From NCBI RefSeq assembly GCF_024655635.1, contig NZ_JANLGI010000016.1, positions 1-64,000 on the forward strand: a stretch of 64,000 nt of DNA, in the 5' to 3' direction. The DNA is from Allobosea sp. 47.2.35 (GTDB taxonomy: Bacteria > Pseudomonadota > Alphaproteobacteria > Rhizobiales > Beijerinckiaceae). Shown here in pieces: positions 18,171 through 27,510 of this stretch. The notes under the pieces were generated by a model. That model was not told the DNA's origin, ran no database searches, and saw only the letters and a program-made list of their open reading frames with translations. A program made the translations under genes and the position numbers. Numbering within the stretch: position 1 is the first letter of the stretch; each line of letters opens with the position of its first letter.

Positions 18171-19082
18171 CGCGATTGCCCGACCTGCGACGGCAAGCGC
18201 CTGAAGCGCGAAGTCCTGTCGGTCAAATTCGCCGGCGTCGACATTGCCGAGTTCGGCGACCTGACGGTGCTCAAGCTAAAGGACTTGCTGATGCCCGTCG
18301 CGCATGGCGCGTATGGGGCGGTCTCCGCCCCCTCAAAGGGCCATGTTCTGGAAAAAGCGGCCCGCGATGCAGCGGTCGAACAACGGGTTGCGGCGGGCGG
18401 CTCTGCGCACAAGAGCGCGCCCGACGTACGCCGCACGCCCAATCTCTCCGACGAGAAGCGGATCGCCGCCCAACGCCTTGCCTGCGAATTGATCGAGCGG
18501 CTAGAGCCGCTGATCGATCTTGGCCTTGGCTACATTTCGCTCGACCGCAGCACGCCGACGCTCTCCTCCGGAGAGCTGCAGCGCTTGCGGCTTGCCACGC
18601 AATTGTCGTCACAGCTTTTCGGCGTGGTCTATGTGCTTGACGAGCCTTCGGCAGGGTTGCACCCGGCAGATGGCGAAGCCTTGCTCACCATCCTCGAGCG
18701 TCTCAAGGCGGCGGGCAACTCCCTGTTCGTCGAACATGATCTCGACGTGATCCGCCGCGCGGAATGGCTCGTCGATGTCGGGCCAGGAGCCGGGGAAAAG
18801 GGCGGTGAAGTCCTCTACAGCGGGCCGATAGAGGGGCTTGCCAACGTCGAGACTTCGATCACCCGCCGCTACCTGTTCGCAGAGCCGCTCCGCAGTGAGC
18901 GCACACCGCGCGATCCCAAGGCATGGCTAGGCCTGGAAGGGATCAGGCGGAACAATCTCCATGGTCTCGACGTCGAGTTTCCCATAGGCTGCTTCACCGC
19001 TGTCACCGGCGTTTCGGGATCGGGCAAATCCAGTCTTGTCAGTCAGGCGCTGCCCGAGCTCGTCACGGAACACCTCGGCGGC
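18165..19082 (+). pseudogene. Internal fragment of UvrA-family ATPase
   Basis: About 305 residues: zinc-site remnant RDCPTCDGKRLKRE, signature TLSSGELQRLRLATQL, Walker B VVYVLDEPSAGLHP, VEHDLDVIRRAEWLVDVGPG, then the second-domain Walker A GVSGSGKSSLVSQALPE. The N-terminal and most of the second ATPase domain are absent, and the frame runs into antisense AAA-ATPase sequence at about 19082. It resembles the class II (UvrA2-like) branch, which is associated with drug tolerance or mobile DNA. It cannot be functional. Confidence 0.8.
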
Positions 19083-20274
19083 TCACCTTCCTGCCGGCAC
19101 CGGCCGGAGGAACCCTATCGGCCGCCTCGCGCCCTCCTTGCCGGCGAGCAGCACCTGTTCGGCCTTTCGGACATCGTCGGCGACGAGGTGCCGCCGGCCC
19201 TGCTCGCAGGCGAATCCCATGGCGATGTCCCAAAGGCGCGAGAGCGTCCTGGGATTGTGGCTGGCCGTGGCCTGGAACAACGCCTCGTCGGGCTCGGCGA
19301 AGCACTCCCCAACCCGCAGGTTCGCCTCGTGGAAGATGCTCTTCTGGATCACCAGCATCTCGGCCTCCTTCGACTCGACCCGGAACACGATCAGCCTGTC
19401 GACGACGCTTGGCGGCAAGGGATCGAGGCTGTTGGCGGTGGCGAACCAGAAGATGTGGTCAGCGCGGATCGGGAGATCGACGAACTCGTCGACGAAGCGC
19501 GCGGCATTCTCGCGCTCGAGCAGTGAGTGCAACACGTTCTCCGGGGTCTCGCTGGGATTGATCGGGGATGCCTTTTTCGATCTCGTCGATGACGATGAGT
19601 GGGCAGGCATGGCTGCCCTCGATCAGGAGCTTGGCGACCTTGCCGGGCGATGAAGCCCGCCAGATCGGGGCGAGGCCGGAGAAGGCCGCGCCTCTGTCCG
19701 TCATCAGGTTCATCGCAATCACCTCGCTCGGGACGCCGAGCGCCCCGGCGAGCTTGCGGGCGTAGAAGGTCTTGCCCGTGCCCGGCGGTCCGACCACCAC
19801 GGCGGGATCGAGCCGGAGCGGCGTGCCCGTGGCTAGGGTCAGTCCGGCCGCCCTGACGATCCAGGCCGTGACTTCCTTGAACTGCGGACAGATCGCATCG
19901 AGGCCGGCGAGGCGCGCGATCATCGCCTCGTCGGGGATGACGAGCTTGCGCCACGGCCCGCGCTCGTCGGACTGCATCCGGCTCCAGAGCCTGACCTGGC
20001 GCGCCTGCGCCGTGTCCTCGTCGTTCTCTGAGGGAGCATCGACGATGCCATCGCCATGTCCAAGACGACGGGCCAGCCGATCGGCATCGTAGATTTCGAT
20101 CGAGGGACCGGTCGGGTGTGGCTCGTCGCGATCACGTTGGGCGTGTGTCTCGGCCTCTCCGCCATCGGGCCGCTGATCACGTAAATGACCGAGCAGGAAC
20201 TGGAGGTTGAGAAAGCGCCGGTTCTCGTAGGCCTCAATGGGATCCTGAGGGGGTATGCTCATGACCGGCTTCAC
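19083..20274 (-). pseudogene. AAA-family ATPase with one-base frameshift
   Basis: The first frame (from 20274) gives an N-terminal region, then Walker A VVGPPGTGKTFYARKLAG and Walker B ACPLIVIDEIEKG. At the T5 run 19573-19577 (A5 in the coding strand) the reading shifts; the second frame continues ASPINPSETPENVLHSLLE, sensor region HIFWFATANSLDPLP and a lid domain ending at 19083. Four A residues instead of five would restore one 397-residue protein. Similar ATPases sit next to the two hypotheticals upstream in conjugative elements. Sequencing error in the homopolymer is possible. Confidence 0.75.
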
Positions 20275-21203
20275 AGTTCAACGCCGCCGAGGCAGGTCAG
20301 GAAGCGCCCGCTCTGCCGGGCGATGCGGTTTCCGACACCGAGCGCGATCTCGGCGAGGGCGCGCATCGCATCGGGATCGCCGGCGCGTTCTGAGACGAGG
20401 CGCTCCGCTTCCATCTTGGCGACAAGGTCGGCCCGGATGCGCGCCGGCCAGAGTCCGATCCGGCAGAGTTTTGCATAGGCGAGGATGAGAGCGCCGCGCT
20501 TCGCGCCATACCCGAACGGCCCCTGGTCCGGCTCCCAGACCGCGACCCGCGCGAACAGCTCATGTGCCTCGTTCAGCAACGCGGCGAGGTCGGGCGGGTC
20601 GTTGAACCAGGCTTCCAGCGAAGGCGCATGTTCGAGATGATGCACGCCAGGGCTCGCGCCGCCCTGCTCGCCGGGCTGCGGCAAGTCGGTGCCGCGGAAG
20701 CGCCGCGCCGCGCCCTGCATGCCAGGCGGAATCCGCGCGCCGATCACGAGGCGCGGGCTGCCGTCAGAGAAAGACCGCCGCAGCGCCCGGGCCATCAGCT
20801 CGGAATCATGGACGCCGGCGCCGGGATACTGACGAGCCCTCTCCTTCGAGAGCATGGCCCGGCCGAAGCGGTCCTCGGGCGAGCCCGGTGGAACGAGCAG
20901 CACCGCGATCTCGCCGGCATGTGCGAGAATGGCGAGCGCGTTGGCGGTGTCGATGCGATCCTCCAGCGCTGATGGGTCGGCCTCGGCGAGGGTGAGGAAG
21001 CTCTCATATTGCTGCGCATGCACCAGCGCCCGGCCGCGCAGATCGAGGATCGGCGGCAGTCGCTCGAGCAGCGCGGCATGGCGTTCGGGCTAGTCCGGCA
21101 GGTCGGGGAGGAGAGCGTCGAGCCCGGCGAGTTCGTCGATCACGGGAACCGGGCTGGTCGAGACGGCGAGATTGCGCAGGGATGAAGCGGTGATGTCGGT
21201 CAT
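20271..21203 (-). pseudogene. Hypothetical protein interrupted by an in-frame amber codon
   Basis: Reading from the ATG at 21203 gives MTDITASSLRNLAVSTSPVP and continues in frame for 37 codons to a TAG at 21092-21090. The same frame continues as PERHAALLERLPPILDLRG and on to a native stop at 20271, overlapping the ATPase start by ATGA. The 250-residue part after a GTG at 21023 could be a separate product, but gap-free coding character on both sides of the TAG suggests one broken gene of about 310 residues. The C-terminal part (ALILAYAKLCRIGLWPAR) resembles the next gene upstream. No known domain recognised. Confidence 0.6.
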
Positions 21204-21267
21204 GATCTGGATTGTCCTTAAGGGGGCGGCCCACCCGCCCTGTCACCGTCTCCTCCTCGCCACGACG

Positions 21268-21294
21268 AAAGGCGCGCCACGCGGACGCGCCTTT
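21268..21294. terminator. Hairpin between two broken hypothetical genes
   Basis: AAAGGCGCG-N9-CGCGCCTTT is a perfect 9-bp stem followed on the + strand by CATTCTTTT. The flanking genes run on the - strand, where the stem starts and ends with A/T pairs but has no U tract. It may be a terminator or an element-specific palindrome. Confidence 0.5.
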
Positions 21295-21392
21295 CATTCT
21301 TTTGGGAGCAAATGTCGCGGCGTCGCCGTCAGCCGAGCTCGTCGACCTTGGGAAAGGCGTCGCCCTCTTGCCGTCGCAGCCTGGCGACCGGC

Positions 21393-22258
21393 TCAGACGA
21401 TCTCGATCCAGTTCGTCATGAACAGTGCCCCGTCATGGAGTCCGAGGCGGCGATGGACCCAGATCGCCTCGTCGACCATGTGCCGGACGATGGCCTGCTG
21501 ATGCAGCGGATCCGGGCGGCTGGCGCGATCGTTGATGATCCGCGCGACCGCGCGCTTCTCCTCCAGATCGGCCTTCGACCGAGCCGGCCAGATCAGCGCC
21601 TGGCAGGCGCTGACATAGGCTAAGATCCGCGCACCCTCGGCCGCAAGCCGCAACTCGCGGCTCTTGCCCTCCTCGTTGGCACGCGCGAGGTCGAACAGCC
21701 GCTCCGCGGTCGCGAACATGCTGACGATCCGCTCGCGCAGCCGGCCGAACTTCGGACTTTGGCAGCGAATGCGATCCACATATCGGGCGAGGTGGGAAGA
21801 ACCGGCTCGCCGCCTCGGACCGGCAGGAGATCGCGCAGATCGTAACGCAGGCGCTTCCAGGAAGAGAGGTTGCTGTCGGCGAGTCCCGGTGCTGCAGGAG
21901 CCGGCGGAACGGTCAGCTCGCCGACGTGGAACGCGGCCCGCATGATGCGGATCCGCCTAGCGGTCTTCGCAGCGAGCGACGCGACATAGTCCGCATCCTG
22001 GTCGGTACCATACGGCCCCCGCCCGTCAGCGAGGGCGAGCTTTGCATCGACTTCGACGAGGCTGTCGGCCGGCCAGGCGCAGACCAGACTATCTAGGAGA
22101 AGAGCTGCGAGCTCCATGCCGGCGGCGATGGTGGCAGCCTTCGGGTGCCGATTATCAGCGTAAGCGACCCGGTGGGCCTCATGGTCGAACTGCCGCGACA
22201 TCCGCGCGGCCTCCTTCAGGTCGGGCCGGCTCTGGCGGAAGGGGCGCACGCGGACCAT
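21393..22258 (-). pseudogene. Hypothetical protein with one-base frameshift, paralogue of neighbour
   Basis: The first frame, from 22258, includes AATIAAGMELAALLLDSLVC and DMWIAFAAK. At the T3 run 21758-21760 the frame changes and continues SPKFGRLRERIVSMFATAER to the stop at 21393. One extra A in the coding-strand A run would join them into about 288 residues. The C-terminal half, ARILAYVSACQALIWPARSK, aligns with ALILAYAKLCRIGLWPARIR of the downstream gene, so the two are diverged paralogues. Function unknown. Confidence 0.6.
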
Positions 22259-22847
22259 CGCGATGACCCGCGTCGCCTAGGCAGTGGTCGTCTCGGTTGC
22301 TCCGTCCGAGCCGTACGCACCGTCCGATGCGATCTCTGCGGCGGACGGCACAGACGGCAACGGCGGAGGCAGGTCCAATTGTTGATCGGTTCCGGTGCGA
22401 TCCTAGGAGGTCAGCTTCGCTGCTTGGCTCGGCCTGGTCGCTGCCTGGCACTTAACCATTGGCTGCATGAGCCCGGTCAAGTTCGAAAAGAAGGTCAAAT
22501 TACCCCAACCGACCGTCCACAGCACAGGCAGCAGGCCAAAGGTCGCTGATTTGGCCGATACTCAGCCTTGGCGTCGCCGGGGCGGGATTTGCTTTCATCG
22601 CTCTGGATGCCGCGCCGACTGCCATCGCCTGCATCGCGGACAGATTCGCCGGGCCACGCCGCGCCTCTCGAAATGCATCGATTAACCGCTAACAATGTTG
22701 TGCCGTCGGCGGGGCGAGCAGGCCGACGGCTTCGACAAAAGACGGCGGATAGAGAAGGCTCGTTGATGCTCTTTGCAGCATATCAAAGAACACGATCGGC
22801 CGACGGGTTAGGCAATGGGCTCTTCAACGGTCGATCGGAGCTCTGTT
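22259..22847. other. Gene-free boundary between mobile remnant and respiratory island
   Basis: About 590 bp without a convincing gene on either strand; the open frames present lack coding character and ribosome sites. The right end carries an FNR-type site (22773-22786) serving hemN. This is where the decayed element ends and the densely packed anaerobic genes begin. Confidence 0.6.
22773..22786. promoter_or_regulatory. FNR/NnrR-type box upstream of hemN
   Basis: TTGCAGCATATCAA, inside the longer dyad CTTTG-N8-CAAAG. The right half is a perfect FNR half-site (ATCAA). It is centred about 68 bp before the hemN ATG chosen at 22848. If the site sits near -41.5, transcription would start close to 22821, after the alternative ATG at 22815, which supports the later start. 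Confidence 0.6.
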
Positions 22848-24191
22848 ATGCCGGCCACGCCATATCGGGACGAGCGGCTTCCACGCTATACGAGCTATCC
22901 GACCGCTCCGCATTTTCAGGCGCATGTCGACGGCTCGTCCTATGCAAGCTGGCTGAAGACGCTGACGGCGGGGACGACGACGTCGCTTTACCTGCATGTA
23001 CCGTTCTGCCGCTCGATGTGCTGGTACTGCGGCTGCCACACCACGGTGGCGCTGCGCAACAGCCCGATCATGGACTATCTCGCGGCGCTGCGCGGTGAAA
23101 TCGCGCTGGTGGAGGAACATCTGGCGGCGCCTGTCGACGTCCGGCACATCCATTTCGGCGGCGGCACGCCGACGATCCTCGAACCGGCGGATTTCGTCGC
23201 GCTTGTCGGGCTGCTGCGCCAGCGTTTCGCGGTTCATCCCGAAGCGGAGATTGCGGTTGAGATCGATCCGCGCCGCCTCGCGCCCGCCATGACCGCGACC
23301 CTGGCAGTAGCTGGGGTCAATCGGGCAAGCCTCGGGGTGCAGAGCTTCGATCCAGAGGTGCAGAAGGCGATCAACCGGATCCAGAGCGCCGGGCAGACCG
23401 CTGCCGTCGTCGCGGGGCTGCGCGGAGCGGGCATCGGTTCGGTGAGCTTCGACCTGATCTACGGCCTGCCGAAGCAGACCGTTCAATCCTGCATCGACAC
23501 CGTCGAGCAATGCCTCGCGATGCGGCCCGACCGCTTCTCGATCTTCGGCTATGCTCATGTGCCGGAATTCAAGAAGCACCAGCGCCGGATCTTGACAGCC
23601 GAGCTGCCGGATGGACAGGAGCGGCAGGCGCAGGCGGAGGCGATGGCGCGCCGTCTCGTCGCTGCCGGCTATGTCTGCATCGGGCTCGATCACTTTGCCC
23701 GGCCGGAAGACCCGATGGCTAGGGTGCTGTCGCAGGGCCGGCTGCACCGCAATTTCCAAGGCTACACCACCGATCCGTGCGAGGCGCTGATCGGTTTCGG
23801 AGCGTCGGCGATCGGGCGCCTGCCACAGGGCTATGTGCAGAACGAAGTCGTGATCGGGCGCTATGCCGAGCGGATCTCGGACGGCGCGCTGCCGACTGCG
23901 AAGGGCTATCGCATGGCACCGGAAGACAGGCTGCGCGCAGAGCTGATCGAGCGCGTCATGTGCGACCTGACGGTCGATATCGACGCCGTTTGCGCCCGGC
24001 ATCCCGTCGATGCCGGCGTGCTCGCGACGTCGCGCCATGCGCTGGCGCAGCTCGCGCAGGAGGGCGTGGTCAACTTCGACGGCAGCCGCGTGCTGTTGCC
24101 CGGCGATGCGCGCCTGCTCGTGCGCAAGGTCGCCTCGACCTTCGACGCGCATCTGAACCATGCGCCACGGCAATACAGCCGCGCCGTCTGA
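22848..24191 (+). CDS. hemN: Oxygen-independent coproporphyrinogen III oxidase
   Basis: 447 residues from the ATG at 22848, chosen over 22815 because GGAG lies 8 bases upstream and the FNR-type box position fits. Radical-SAM enzyme: PRYTSYPTAPHF near residue 12 is the HemN hallmark, and Cys54, Cys58 and Cys61 form CX3CX2C (CRSMCWYC) for the 4Fe-4S cluster. HFGGGTPTIL and the C-terminal HemN domain follow. It decarboxylates coproporphyrinogen III to protoporphyrinogen IX without O2, supplying heme to the cytochromes encoded downstream. It converges on an nnrS-like gene 8 bp away. Confidence 0.93.
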   Translation: MPATPYRDERLPRYTSYPTAPHFQAHVDGSSYASWLKTLTAGTTTSLYLHVPFCRSMCWYCGCHTTVALRNSPIMDYLAALRGEIALVEEHLAAPVDVRHIHFGGGTPTILEPADFVALVGLLRQRFAVHPEAEIAVEIDPRRLAPAMTATLAVAGVNRASLGVQSFDPEVQKAINRIQSAGQTAAVVAGLRGAGIGSVSFDLIYGLPKQTVQSCIDTVEQCLAMRPDRFSIFGYAHVPEFKKHQRRILTAELPDGQERQAQAEAMARRLVAAGYVCIGLDHFARPEDPMARVLSQGRLHRNFQGYTTDPCEALIGFGASAIGRLPQGYVQNEVVIGRYAERISDGALPTAKGYRMAPEDRLRAELIERVMCDLTVDIDAVCARHPVDAGVLATSRHALAQLAQEGVVNFDGSRVLLPGDARLLVRKVASTFDAHLNHAPRQYSRAV

Positions 24192-24199
24192 GCCGTGCG

Positions 24200-25327
24200 T
24201 CAGGACAGGCCGAGCGGGCGCCGATAGGCTGCGAGAAAGAGCAGGAAGGCGGCGCACCAGCACAGGGCCGCGTAGCTCGGATGCAGCGGCGCGCTGACTT
24301 CCGAAAGCAGCCGCAACGGCGCTGCGGCAGCGCTCGTAACCAGCATCGCCTGTGAACCGACGGGGCTGGAAAAGGCCTGACGGGATTGCCGCCGGACCAT
24401 GCTGGCCATGACGCCGAGGCACATCGCGCCGACGGTGCCCGCCGCCCAGGCGTGCAGAACCGCATTTCCGCTGACTCCCAGGCCGGCGGCGCGCAAAGTG
24501 TTCAAACCCAGGCCCAGCGGAATCCAGGCGTAGGCCAGGTGAACGGCGACAAGGCCTGCGTAATGGGCAACACGCCAGGGCCGCCAGGCGAGCCATCGGG
24601 TGGCTTGCAGGACCGCCGCTACCAGGCTGACAGGAGCTTGTCCTGCAGCGTCGCAAGTCCAGAGGCCGAGAGCGGCCACGAGCGACAAGGCGGCGGCGGC
24701 CTCGAAAGCGCGAGGCAGCCGCGGGCCGCATTCCTGCCCGTGCAGAGCAAGATAGGCGGCGGTCAGTGCCGGCGCGACACGTCCCGCGATCACCGCTACC
24801 AGCCCGATTTCGGCCGCCAGGGCGAGCCGCAGGCGCAAGCCGACGGCCAAAGCGTCGAGCGCGGTTTCCGATGCCGAGGCTCCAGCCAGAGCGACCATAA
24901 GAAGAACGATCTTGATTTCCCGTAGGGCGCCGGCCCCGATCACGCGGACGGCCACGACTCCCGCGACGCAGAGGATGAAGCCGGCCGCAATCGGGGCCGT
25001 GAACGCCGGATAACAGAACGGCATCGCACGGCCTGCCAGCCAAAGCGCTGCGAGGCTCAGCAAAAAAGCGCGCGACATCGCCGCCGAGCGAGTCCAGCGC
25101 GGCAATGCGGTGAGCAGGAAGCCGGCCATGACCGCCGGCATCATCCCGAACACCAGCATTTGGCTGTGCCAAGCTGCCGCTGTCATGCCGGCCGGCGAGA
25201 GGCCGGCGAGCCAGGGTGCAACGCCTGCGACGGCAGCGAGCGCGGCGAGGACGAAGAAGATGCGAAAGGGCCGGTGCGTGCATGCGGAGCAGTCGCCCCC
25301 GGCCGTCACGCGCCACCGCCTTGCCAT
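24200..25327 (-). CDS. NnrS-family membrane protein (divergent)
   Basis: 375 residues with about 12 hydrophobic segments; HAWAAGTVGAMCLGVMASMVRR in the last third is the NnrS hallmark. NnrS proteins are heme- and copper-linked membrane proteins tied to protection during nitrite/NO respiration. This copy has AWHSQMLVFG where the two others in the window have WHVHEM or WHAHEM, so the HxHE motif is lost. It overlaps the UbiX-like gene by 22 bp and is probably co-transcribed with it. Confidence 0.8.
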   Translation of the reverse strand: MARRWRVTAGGDCSACTHRPFRIFFVLAALAAVAGVAPWLAGLSPAGMTAAAWHSQMLVFGMMPAVMAGFLLTALPRWTRSAAMSRAFLLSLAALWLAGRAMPFCYPAFTAPIAAGFILCVAGVVAVRVIGAGALREIKIVLLMVALAGASASETALDALAVGLRLRLALAAEIGLVAVIAGRVAPALTAAYLALHGQECGPRLPRAFEAAAALSLVAALGLWTCDAAGQAPVSLVAAVLQATRWLAWRPWRVAHYAGLVAVHLAYAWIPLGLGLNTLRAAGLGVSGNAVLHAWAAGTVGAMCLGVMASMVRRQSRQAFSSPVGSQAMLVTSAAAAPLRLLSEVSAPLHPSYAALCWCAAFLLFLAAYRRPLGLS

Positions 25328-25887
25328 TCGTTGATCGGCAAGGCTGCGGTCCCGAGGTCGAGCAGCCCGATGGCGCGCCGCGCGATCTGGTCGATCAGCT
25401 CCGCGATCGTATCGGGCATCAGATAGAAGGGCGGCACTGGTGGTGCGACGATGGCGCCGTATTCTGTAACTTGGGTCATGGCGCGGAGATGGCCGAGATG
25501 CAGGGGGCTTTCGCGCACGAGTAGGACCAGCCTGCGCCGTTCCTTGAGATGGACGTCGGCGGCTCGCGCCAGGAGATTGTCGAGCTGGCCGTAGGCGATC
25601 GCGGACAGGCTGCGGATCGAGCAGGGGGCGACGATCATCCCCGCCGTGCGGAAGGAGCCGCTGGCGATGGCGGCTCCGATGTCCGAAACCTCATGGTAGC
25701 GGGTGGCCAGTTGCCGGGCTCGCGCGGGCGCGGCGCTGTCGACCTCGGTCGCCAGTGTCCGTTCGGCGGCCGGAGAGATCACCAGATGAGTCTCGACCCT
25801 GCCCGTTTCGGCCAGCAATTCGAGTACGCGCAGGCCGATCGCCGCGCCGGAGGCGCCGCTGATCCCGACGATGACGCGGAGGCTCAT
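25306..25887 (-). CDS. ubiX: UbiX-like flavin prenyltransferase
   Basis: 193 residues from the ATG at 25887 (GGAG-like sequence upstream; overlaps the UbiD stop as ATGA). The N-terminus VIVGISGASGAAIGLRVLELL is the FMN-binding fold of UbiX, MIVAPCSIRSLSAIAYGQLDNLL is the conserved central motif, and VRESPLHLGHLRAMTQVTE the dimethylallyl-phosphate region. UbiX makes prenylated FMN, the cofactor of UbiD, encoded directly upstream. In E. coli the pair decarboxylates 3-polyprenyl-4-hydroxybenzoate for ubiquinone. The ubiTUV genes next door support that pathway here. Confidence 0.9.
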   Translation of the reverse strand: MSLRVIVGISGASGAAIGLRVLELLAETGRVETHLVISPAAERTLATEVDSAAPARARQLATRYHEVSDIGAAIASGSFRTAGMIVAPCSIRSLSAIAYGQLDNLLARAADVHLKERRRLVLLVRESPLHLGHLRAMTQVTEYGAIVAPPVPPFYLMPDTIAELIDQIARRAIGLLDLGTAALPINEWQGGGA

Positions 25888-27401
25888 CGCGCCGTTCCGG
25901 CCGGATGCAGGCCGAGCGACGGCCACAGCGTATCGATGCGGGCAATGACTTCCGGCGTCATGGCCATGGGTCGGCCCCATTCCCGCTCGGTCTCCGGCGG
26001 GAGTTTGTTGGTGGCGTCGATGCCGAGCTTGCCGCCCAGCCCCGGTTTCGGGGAGGCGAAATCGAGATAATCGATTGGAGTATCGGAGAGCGTGACGAGG
26101 TCACGGCTGGCGTCGCTACGGGTCGCGACCGCCCACATCACCTGCGCCCAGTCGCGCGGGTCGATGTCGCCGTCGACGATGATCACGAGCTTGGTGTAGC
26201 TGAACTGCGGCAGCAGCGACCAAAGCCCGAGCATCAGCCGCCGCGCCTGCCCCGGATAACGCTTGTCGATCGCGACGACCGCGATCCGGTAGGAACAGGC
26301 CTCCGGCGGCAGCCAGATATCGACCACTTCGGGAAATTGCCGCTGGAGCAGCGGCAGGAACAGGACATTCAGCGCTTCGCCGATCCGCGATGGCTCGTCT
26401 GGCGCGCGCCCGGTGAAGGTCGAGAGATAAAGCGGCGCCCGCCGCATCGTCACTGCAGTCACGCGCATGACCGGAAAGGGCTCGACCGCATTGTAGTAGC
26501 CGGTGTGGTCTCCGAACGGACCTTCCGGCGCCGTCTCGTCAGGCGATACCATGCCCTCGATGACGATCTCCGCCTCCGCCGGCACGGAAAGCGGAATGCT
26601 GACACAGGGGACGAGCGCCGGCCGCTCGCCACGCAGCAGACCGGAGAAGCGTAGCTCTGGAACGGTCTCCGGCAGCGGGAGCACTGCCGACAGGATCGTG
26701 GCGGGGTCGGCGCCGATCAAGACCGCGACCGGCATGTCGCGGCCGATCCGGCGCCACTGCGCATGGTGGCGGGCGCCGCCGCGATGGGCGAGCCAGCGCA
26801 GGATCACGCGGTCCCGCCCGAGCACCTGCATGCGATAAACGCCGAGATTGCCTTCATCCTCGGGCAAGGGGGCCGGCGGCATCGTGAGCACCAGCGGCCA
26901 GGTGATCAGCGGTGCAGCTTCGCCCGGCCAGCAAAGCTGCACCGGCAGCGCCGTCAGGTCGATTGCATCGCCTCGGAATACCCGTTCTTGGACCGGTGCA
27001 CGTTTCATCTCGCGCGGCCGCATCGACAGGGCGGCGCGCGCCAGCGGCAATGATCGCCATGCCTCGACGAGCCCGCGTGGCGGGCGCGGTTCGCGTAGCT
27101 CGGCAAGCGCCCGGCCAAGGGGAAGCAGGTTCTCCCGCTCGACGCCGAGACCCCAGGCGACGCGTTCGACCGTACCGAAGAGATTGGTCAGCAGCGGCAT
27201 GGACGAAACCGCGCCGTCCGCAAGCAGGGGGCGTTCGAAGAGAAGGGCCGGCCCTTCCTCTGCGATGACGCGGCGGTGGATCTCGGTGATCTCATGGACC
27301 ACGCTGACAGGCTCGGCGATGCGCCGCAGCTGCCCAGCGGCCTCGAGATGGGCAACGAAGGCACTGAGATCGCGGAAGCGGGGCAGGGTGCGGATCGGCA
27401 A
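25884..27401 (-). CDS. ubiD: UbiD-family decarboxylase
   Basis: About 505 residues from a TTG at 27401. This start was chosen because GGAGCCCATGCC precedes it, the homologous part begins RTLPRFRDLSAFVAHLEA, and no in-frame ATG is available; an upstream start is possible. NLGVYRMQVLGRDR and EGPFGDHTGYYN are the UbiD motifs that hold the Arg and Glu of the prenyl-FMN site. It probably decarboxylates the prenylated hydroxybenzoate intermediate of ubiquinone. The divergent partner is ubiT, with a shared 110-bp promoter region carrying an FNR-type box. UbiD homologues with other aromatic substrates exist. Confidence 0.85.
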   Translation of the reverse strand: MPIRTLPRFRDLSAFVAHLEAAGQLRRIAEPVSVVHEITEIHRRVIAEEGPALLFERPLLADGAVSSMPLLTNLFGTVERVAWGLGVERENLLPLGRALAELREPRPPRGLVEAWRSLPLARAALSMRPREMKRAPVQERVFRGDAIDLTALPVQLCWPGEAAPLITWPLVLTMPPAPLPEDEGNLGVYRMQVLGRDRVILRWLAHRGGARHHAQWRRIGRDMPVAVLIGADPATILSAVLPLPETVPELRFSGLLRGERPALVPCVSIPLSVPAEAEIVIEGMVSPDETAPEGPFGDHTGYYNAVEPFPVMRVTAVTMRRAPLYLSTFTGRAPDEPSRIGEALNVLFLPLLQRQFPEVVDIWLPPEACSYRIAVVAIDKRYPGQARRLMLGLWSLLPQFSYTKLVIIVDGDIDPRDWAQVMWAVATRSDASRDLVTLSDTPIDYLDFASPKPGLGGKLGIDATNKLPPETEREWGRPMAMTPEVIARIDTLWPSLGLHPAGTAR

Positions 27402-27451
27402 GGCATGGGCTCCGGTTGCCGGACGATGCGCCGTTTCATTCGCGATCGTCT

Positions 27452-27465
27452 TTGAGCCAGAGCAA
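27452..27465. promoter_or_regulatory. FNR/NnrR-type box between ubiD and ubiT
   Basis: TTGAGCCAGAGCAA has the TTG-N8-CAA spacing of the Crp-Fnr superfamily, 51 bp from the UbiD start and 45 bp from the UbiT start. The inner bases are a poorer match than the best sites in the window. It could serve both divergent units. Confidence 0.5.
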
Positions 27466-27510
27466 CGAAGATTCCGGCTTTCGGTCCAGATTAGGGGCCG
27501 GAGGTGACCG

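Larger units (their letters stand above)
17515..22258. mobile_element. Decayed plasmid/ICE remnant
   Basis: A run of damaged genes typical of conjugative plasmids and integrative elements: relaxase C-terminus, ParB piece, UvrA piece on the opposite strand, an AAA ATPase and two accessory hypotheticals. Each is truncated, fused or carries a frameshift or stop. No integrase, tRNA or attachment site is visible at either edge, so the limits are those of recognisable pieces only. Confidence 0.7.

Noticed and set aside
22145-22549. Small + strand open frames in the gap before hemN
   Set aside because: They overlap the decayed - strand gene or lack ribosome sites and family resemblance.
22763-22786. 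TTGAT...ATCAA pair as an FNR box with long spacing before hemN
   Set aside because: The TTGAT and ATCAA halves are 14 bases apart, too far for an FNR dimer. The inner TTGCA-N4-ATCAA with correct spacing was kept instead.
22824-25316. An 830-codon open frame on the - strand through hemN and nnrS
   Set aside because: It runs antisense to hemN and out of frame with nnrS; composition is typical of a GC shadow frame.
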